A stretch of 56,172 nucleotides of DNA. It comes from JBDKVA01 sp039679375. GTDB taxonomy: Bacteria; Bacillota; Clostridia; Acetivibrionales; DTU013. The notes beneath the pieces were generated by a model. That model ran no database searches and was not told where the DNA came from. It saw only the letters and a program-made list of their open reading frames with translations. The stretch is from the NCBI GenBank assembly GCA_039679375.1, contig JBDKVA010000166.1:1-56172 (forward strand). Reading direction: 5' to 3'. Position 1 is the first letter of the stretch. Each line of letters begins with the position of its first letter. The position numbers were made by a program, and so were the translations under genes. Shown here one piece after another: positions 51,719-56,172 of this stretch.

Positions 51719-52336
51719 CTAAAGCAGTGTTTTGTCGAGCCTTTCCAGTTCTTCCGCGCCAAGCAGGTCATGAAAATACGAATAAATATCCGTATCATCC
51801 TGTGAAAGCGACTCCTTCTCGTCGATATAATTCTTCAGCCTGGTTTTGGTCTCTTCAATCAGCTTTTCCAGCTCCTCGACTCTTCTTGTGGCCAGTCTTA
51901 TTTTTAAATAAACGACATTGACCGTATGTTCCAGTAATTCAAGGTTTGCCTGCTTTATCCTATTAGGCATTTCATCAAGCTCGTTTTCGATTTGCCGCGT
52001 CCTGTTATTGATTCTTTTTATTTCACTTTCAGAAAATTGCATTTCTTTTTTCGCATTTTCATCGTTTTTATCGTAGACATCCGTTGTCAGCTTGATAATA
52101 TGGTCCATATGATGTTTCTTTGAAACCGCAATTTCCTTATTTTCTGCGGTGAGCCGGGCTTCTTCCTTGATTAGCTCCTTCAGCCTTTGTTCGCAGCGTT
52201 CGATGGCAGATGTTTTGGGTGTATTGATAAAAAGCTTGTTCCATCTCTCGTCTAGGATCAGCAGCGATATGTTGTTTTTTCTTAAAATACTTTTATCGAA
52301 TTTCATCTTTCGTTTTAAATTCCATGGCAGAGGCAT
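51719..52336 (-). CDS. Coiled-coil protein of unknown function
   Basis: 205-residue soluble protein that I do not recognise beyond its structure. A folded N-terminus (about 10-40; ISLLILDERWNKLFINTP) precedes long charged helices (about 45-185) with heptad patterns expected to form a coiled coil. Start ATG at 52336 has GGGGGTGG five bases upstream; ATG at 52306 is an alternative. It stands alone between nnrD and the surface polysaccharide genes, on the same strand. Confidence 0.8.
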   Translation of the reverse strand: MPLPWNLKRKMKFDKSILRKNNISLLILDERWNKLFINTPKTSAIERCEQRLKELIKEEARLTAENKEIAVSKKHHMDHIIKLTTDVYDKNDENAKKEMQFSESEIKRINNRTRQIENELDEMPNRIKQANLELLEHTVNVVYLKIRLATRRVEELEKLIEETKTRLKNYIDEKESLSQDDTDIYSYFHDLLGAEELERLDKTLL

Positions 52337-52405
52337 GTTTCCACCCCCATTTCTAATAATTCCATGACTTGCGGGGAAAAGCCGCTTAACTGTATAAATG
52401 CGGCT

Positions 52406-53968
52406 TTATGCAGTGCAGTCATAATTCGCAGCAGGGTCCTCAGCGTTAACGTCCGCTTTCGCATCCTTTGCAGCCGATACTGCTTCCTCTTCATCATCCC
52501 TTGCCTTGCTCATCTCACAAGCCGGTAGTCCGAATCCGGCCGTGCGGGCAATAAACAACAGGATAGCAGCCATCAGCCAGAAATAGGCTGTCATCATCGG
52601 CACTTCGAAAACATTTTCAACCAGGTTGTGAACGAGCACACCTGCCAAACCGGCAAAAATGCTGACAGCGAAATTGAATTTCTCTTTATCCGATTCCCTG
52701 CTCAGCTTGAAAATCGCCCTTATTCCCCAGACAACCACATTCAAGACCAGAATCAGAAACGCAGAAAGACCCGCCAATCCGCCTTCCACAGCTGTTTTTA
52801 GATAGTAGTTATCCATGTAGAAGGTTCCCGGCATTTTATTGTTCATTGCAACAGCCCCGCCGAAACGTCCAAGCCCAACGCCATACAACAGGTTTTCCCT
52901 AAAAATACCGATGCCCTGGATCCATCTAATAAGCCGCCCTCCGCTCAATGAACTGATAATATATTGGGGGCTGAGAAGATAGCTGATTCTGCTGTTGATT
53001 GAAGGAACGAACAAATACATAAGGACTGCTGTGACAGCCAGAATAAGAATCAGCCTCTTGTCCCTGATCAGGAAATAAATGCCCAATGCGGCGATATAGG
53101 CAAACCATGCCACTCTGGTATAGGTAAACAACAGGCATGCGGACATGACGCCGAATGACCCGAGATAAATAAGCTTTTTCAGGAAAGACCTGCTGTTTGC
53201 CGCAAAAGCAAGGCTCAAAGGTGCTATCAACACCATAAAGCTACCGAGGATATTAGGACTTTTCAAGATGGAAAATACCCTTGTAGGAACCGGATCCTCA
53301 GCAACATCCTGCCAGTTTGGAGGTATCGGCACTCTGATAATGAACTGATAAATGCCGTGAAGGCCAATCAACGTACCTATCGCGAGCAGTATATACAGCA
53401 CATTCTTCGCTCCCTTAAAGCTTCTGAGCAGCTGCATCGCAACAAAAAACCAAAGAGTATGCTGTATGATTGCCCTGAAACCCTCTAATCCAAGCTTCAT
53501 TTCAGGTGAATTGACAAAAAGCAATACCATGAATACGCCGTAAAAGAACAACATTGGCGCATCAATCGGAGACATCCGAAAGCCGGTATCCTCCGTCTTT
53601 CCATCCTGTTCATCCCCCGCTTTTAAAATATCTCCGGAGGCCTTTCCGGTACCCTCTCTGCGTATGCCTGCATTTATAATCCCCTTATATATCCACAAGC
53701 CAAAACAGACGATCAGCAGAAGCTCATCCCAATAACCCGCAAGTAGCTGTATCTTAAGCAGGTCGCGCAATATATAATCGATAAAGGCATAAAATGCCAG
53801 GACATAAATTGACCTTTCATAATTTTTAAAAATAAATATTGCCGCTATGGCTGCAACAACCAAAGCAGCCGCCATGCTAAAGGAAACGAACCCCGCGATT
53901 CCCCCAAGCAACAGCCCTATAAGTGGTACAAAAATATAAATATACCTTTTCATTAGAACCACTCTCAT
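52406..53968 (-). CDS. O-antigen-ligase-like polymerase (Wzy_C family)
   Basis: Integral membrane protein, 520 residues with about 11-12 helices and a long periplasmic-side loop containing IPIPPNWQDVAEDPVPTR. The Wzy_C core is around LLFTYTRVAWFAYIAALGIY and GVGLGRFGGAVAMN. Members polymerise or ligate lipid-linked sugar repeat units. The start ATG is four bases after the stop of the upstream membrane-protein gene, hence coupled. The acidic C-terminal tail (EEEAVSAAKDAKADVNAEDP) is unusual. It belongs to a surface polysaccharide cluster with the glycosyltransferase gene at the window edge. Confidence 0.87.
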   Translation of the reverse strand: MRVVLMKRYIYIFVPLIGLLLGGIAGFVSFSMAAALVVAAIAAIFIFKNYERSIYVLAFYAFIDYILRDLLKIQLLAGYWDELLLIVCFGLWIYKGIINAGIRREGTGKASGDILKAGDEQDGKTEDTGFRMSPIDAPMLFFYGVFMVLLFVNSPEMKLGLEGFRAIIQHTLWFFVAMQLLRSFKGAKNVLYILLAIGTLIGLHGIYQFIIRVPIPPNWQDVAEDPVPTRVFSILKSPNILGSFMVLIAPLSLAFAANSRSFLKKLIYLGSFGVMSACLLFTYTRVAWFAYIAALGIYFLIRDKRLILILAVTAVLMYLFVPSINSRISYLLSPQYIISSLSGGRLIRWIQGIGIFRENLLYGVGLGRFGGAVAMNNKMPGTFYMDNYYLKTAVEGGLAGLSAFLILVLNVVVWGIRAIFKLSRESDKEKFNFAVSIFAGLAGVLVHNLVENVFEVPMMTAYFWLMAAILLFIARTAGFGLPACEMSKARDDEEEAVSAAKDAKADVNAEDPAANYDCTA

Positions 53969-53972
53969 TTCA

Positions 53973-54515
53973 TTATTTAATGATCATTTTTATTAATCTA
54001 TACGACACGCTCGCGCAGATGATATCTTTGATCTTTCCCCTTAAAAGGAGTAATACTGCAGCCGCAATGAAAAGTACAGCCATTATGGCAAGCGACATTT
54101 TACCTATATTGCCTCGAATAAGCACAGCCAGGGTATATGATGTAAAAAAACCCGCAGCAAGGAGCCCGGATAAGACATATGGATTTTCACAGAATCCACG
54201 ATCCATATCTTTGATAAGCATCCAAAAGATGCTACTGCGCGCCTGCATCCCGAAAAAGCCGTTTAATTTCGACGCAGCCTTTTTAAGCAGCCTCCCGAAC
54301 GACGATGCAGCCTTGAAAAATCCGGACTTTTTCATATTAGTACTCTTATCCTTATCATTGACCAGCCATTTATATAAGCGGTAAACAACACTGTGCTGAT
54401 TCAGTCGAGAAAATCCATCCGAAATTATTCCGGCAAACCGTTTCAGCAGTTCAAAGAGCCTATAAAATAAAGAATAGACTATACTTCCCGACAGCCATTC
54501 CTTCATATCAACCAT
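53973..54515 (-). CDS. Small membrane protein in polysaccharide cluster
   Basis: 180 residues. Positively charged N-terminal two thirds without membrane segments, then two helices close to the C-terminus (about 120-160; SGLLAAGFFTSYTLAVLI and MSLAIMAVLFIAAAVLLLL). I do not recognise a family. Its position directly before the O-antigen-ligase-like gene (4-base gap) suggests an accessory role in that machinery. An AAAGGAAG site precedes ATG. Confidence 0.75.
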   Translation of the reverse strand: MVDMKEWLSGSIVYSLFYRLFELLKRFAGIISDGFSRLNQHSVVYRLYKWLVNDKDKSTNMKKSGFFKAASSFGRLLKKAASKLNGFFGMQARSSIFWMLIKDMDRGFCENPYVLSGLLAAGFFTSYTLAVLIRGNIGKMSLAIMAVLFIAAAVLLLLRGKIKDIICASVSYRLIKMIIK

Positions 54516-54535
54516 CTTCCTTTCTGCCGCCGGCT

Positions 54536-55033
54536 TTATTTACCGTGATCAACTTCCATTACAAAACATGTAGCTGCTGCATCTTTTGTAAACAGGTCGA
54601 ACTGCCCGCCGATGCGTACCATGGAATTTCCAATCTTTATCACATTTGAGTCTGTATCTACCGGCGTGGTAAATGTGATAAAAATATCCTTATAGACAGG
54701 ATCGGGGGTTGGAACGATTTCACCCGTCGGAAGCTGTACATTGACCATAGTCGGAAAGCTCTCGACCTTTTGTATGAATGTACCATCAATAAACAGATTT
54801 CCATACATGAGCTGGTCGCCTTTTTTAAATACATCCAGCATAAAATCGCTTTTTGACGGAGCTTTTACCGTAACCGTAACAGTCTTTTTTGAACTTGTGA
54901 TAGGCGTGTTGATTTCACCGCCGCTGAACTTGACCGCCGCGGCATATCCCAGCAGCAATACGATCAGCAGTACCGCAAGATCGACTATGTTTATGATCCC
55001 GAACAGCTTTCCTTTTTCATTTACAATCTTCAT
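54536..55033 (-). CDS. DUF4330 domain protein
   Basis: 165 residues; one N-terminal membrane helix (about 16-33; IVDLAVLLIVLLLGYAAAV) and an exposed beta-rich remainder, which fits the DUF4330 family commonly found in polysaccharide-export clusters of Firmicutes. GGGAGG precedes ATG. Biochemical function is not established. Confidence 0.83.
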   Translation of the reverse strand: MKIVNEKGKLFGIINIVDLAVLLIVLLLGYAAAVKFSGGEINTPITSSKKTVTVTVKAPSKSDFMLDVFKKGDQLMYGNLFIDGTFIQKVESFPTMVNVQLPTGEIVPTPDPVYKDIFITFTTPVDTDSNVIKIGNSMVRIGGQFDLFTKDAAATCFVMEVDHGK

Positions 55034-55049
55034 CTTAAAACCTCCCGTA

Positions 55050-56172
55050 TTATTTCTTCAAAACTTGATCAAAAACCTCAGCAAGCTTTCCTGTAAGGAC
55101 TTCGCGTTCATACCCTGCTATCTTTTCCCTGTCGGGCGCAAAATTTACGGTTTTGGTCGCCCAGCCGGAATAAAGCTGTCTGATATTTTCCATAGCCTGC
55201 TCCACATCGTCCGAATCGGATACCAGGCCGATCCGGGTGTCACGGATCAGTTGCGCCGCCACACCCCTTGCGGGGATGATCGCAAGGACCGGCTTGCCGG
55301 TATTCATGTACTCGAATATTTTCCCGGAATAAAACGCCTCCGAACCGCGCCCGTTTCCCTCGATGTGCAGAAGCGCATCAGAGGAGACAAGTTGCCTTAA
55401 GCATTCGCCATGTTCCATATAAGGGTAAATCTCCACTACATCCTTCAGTCCGTAGCTGTCCGCCAATTTATTCATATAGCCTTCCTTGTAATTCCCGATC
55501 AGCTTGATCCTGACCTTCCGCGCATCCGCCAGCTGCCTTGAAATCAGCCTCCGGACAGCTTCAAACAGCGTATCCGGCTTCCTCTGGCCGTACAAAAGGC
55601 CTGCATAGGTCATTGTAAAGCGGTCGTTCTCCGGTACGGAAGAAGGAAGGCCTAAAAAATCTTCTTTATCATAACCGTTTGGGATAAAACAGAATTTATC
55701 CTTCAGGTTTTTGATATCTTTATTATTCCCTATAAAGTTCTCCAACATTTTGGGAGTATTGGTAATAAGGTAATCCGCATGTGTGAGAACATTCTTCTCC
55801 ATACCCTTTTCTGTGCGCATCCTCAGCCGGTTGTGAGGCTTATCCAGCAGATAGGGGTTATTCGTCCATTCATCCCTGAAATCGGCCACCCACGGAATAC
55901 CCGGAACCGCCCGCCTTGAATAAAGTCCCATCAGGTGGTCGCTGTAAGGATAGGAGGTCGTATAGATCAGGTCGATCCCTTCCTCTTTTACAACACTTAC
56001 AGCTTTTTTCCTTCCAAAATACTGCCATAATCTTTCACTGTCAGGAATCAGAACCTTTCGGCTAAAAAATTTCCCGGGATATTTCAATATACCTGAAAAT
56101 CCGGTAAAATCCCATGCTGCGGTACGAACGACACGGACGCCTGAAGGTATGTCGGCAAGCATGGATTCATCC
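55050..56172 (-). CDS. Glycosyltransferase (GT4-like), N-terminus outside the window
   Basis: At least 373 residues visible; the frame is open to the window end (DES before the first Met), so the true start lies further right. The visible sequence begins inside the N-terminal Rossmann half. Family signs are VADFRDEWTNNPYLL, the MTYAGLLYGQRKPDTLFEAV strand at the start of the nucleotide-sugar domain and the EYMNTGKPVLAIIPARGVAAQL segment replacing the usual EX7E region. It should transfer a sugar from a nucleotide donor to a lipid-linked or polymer acceptor. It leads into the DUF4330 and Wzy_C genes with short gaps. Confidence 0.88.
   Translation of the reverse strand, partial: DESMLADIPSGVRVVRTAAWDFTGFSGILKYPGKFFSRKVLIPDSERLWQYFGRKKAVSVVKEEGIDLIYTTSYPYSDHLMGLYSRRAVPGIPWVADFRDEWTNNPYLLDKPHNRLRMRTEKGMEKNVLTHADYLITNTPKMLENFIGNNKDIKNLKDKFCFIPNGYDKEDFLGLPSSVPENDRFTMTYAGLLYGQRKPDTLFEAVRRLISRQLADARKVRIKLIGNYKEGYMNKLADSYGLKDVVEIYPYMEHGECLRQLVSSDALLHIEGNGRGSEAFYSGKIFEYMNTGKPVLAIIPARGVAAQLIRDTRIGLVSDSDDVEQAMENIRQLYSGWATKTVNFAPDREKIAGYEREVLTGKLAEVFDQVLKK

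Noticed and set aside
55050..56162. Complete glycosyltransferase starting at the Met at 56162
   Set aside because: The frame is open beyond this Met to the window end and the first Rossmann strands expected in the family are missing, so the gene is cut by the edge.
1..56172. CRISPR arrays, tRNA or rRNA genes, transposases, phage genes
   Set aside because: No regularly spaced repeats, RNA gene signatures or recombinase proteins were seen on either strand.

Overview
The window reads as chromosomal DNA of a low-to-moderate GC, Gram-positive anaerobe of the Clostridia type. The support is family level: a dockerin-like pair of Ca-binding motifs in a secreted glycosidase, CUT1 sugar transporters without their own ATPase, a NdoA/EndoA toxin pair beside alr and nnrD as in Firmicutes, strong AGGAGG-type ribosome binding sites and frequent TTG/GTG starts. 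No rRNA, tRNA, CRISPR array, transposase or phage gene was seen.

Layout. (1) 1-7.7 kb, plus strand: about 800 bases with no recognised gene, an AraC-type regulator, then a compact chemotaxis set (CheA, CheW, one methyl-accepting receptor) closed by a strong two-way terminator. (2) 7.7-35.5 kb, minus strand: a polysaccharide-use locus. It encodes a secreted six-hairpin glycosidase with a dockerin-like module, a U32-like Fe-S protein, a decayed gene, a GH2 beta-mannosidase, a large secreted PL8 lyase, a CUT1 importer with its binding protein, a membrane AraC-type sensor, a tightly coupled five-gene catabolic operon (GH38-like mannosidase, RraA-like aldolase, lactonase, SDR dehydrogenase, UxuA-like mannonate dehydratase), an IclR regulator and an SGNH esterase. 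(3) 35.6-39.1 kb: a membrane GGDEF-EAL protein and a YitT protein. (4) 39.3-46.2 kb, minus strand: a polar amino-acid ABC transporter with aminotransferase, amidohydrolase, RidA and a YheO-type regulator. (5) 46.2-47.4 kb: a lone WecB/TagA/CpsF glycosyltransferase on the plus strand with a palindrome inside its promoter. (6) 47.5-56.2 kb, minus strand: toxin-antitoxin, cupin, alanine racemase, NAD(P)HX repair enzyme, a coiled-coil protein, then cell-surface polysaccharide genes (O-antigen-ligase-like, membrane protein, DUF4330, glycosyltransferase cut by the window edge).

How the genes may work together. The PL8 lyase and secreted glycosidase would cut a uronic-acid polymer outside the cell, the CUT1 system would import oligosaccharides, and two mannosidases (GH2 beta and GH38-like alpha) would release mannose inside. 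The genes coupled to the GH38-like enzyme line up as an oxidative, non-phosphorylating route: SDR dehydrogenase (mannose to mannonolactone), lactonase (to mannonate), UxuA-like dehydratase (to 2-keto-3-deoxygluconate, KDG) and an RraA-type class II aldolase. An IclR (KdgR-like) regulator lies directly upstream. This mannose-to-KDG reading is the most interesting hypothesis here. It is an inference from gene content, and a conventional fructuronate-mannonate branch of uronate catabolism is the main alternative.

The intergenic DNA also carries repeated structure: two 96-base inverted-repeat elements placed just before the first genes of two operons, a family of GTGGGC hairpins in three or four places, and an 85-base near-palindrome upstream of nnrD.
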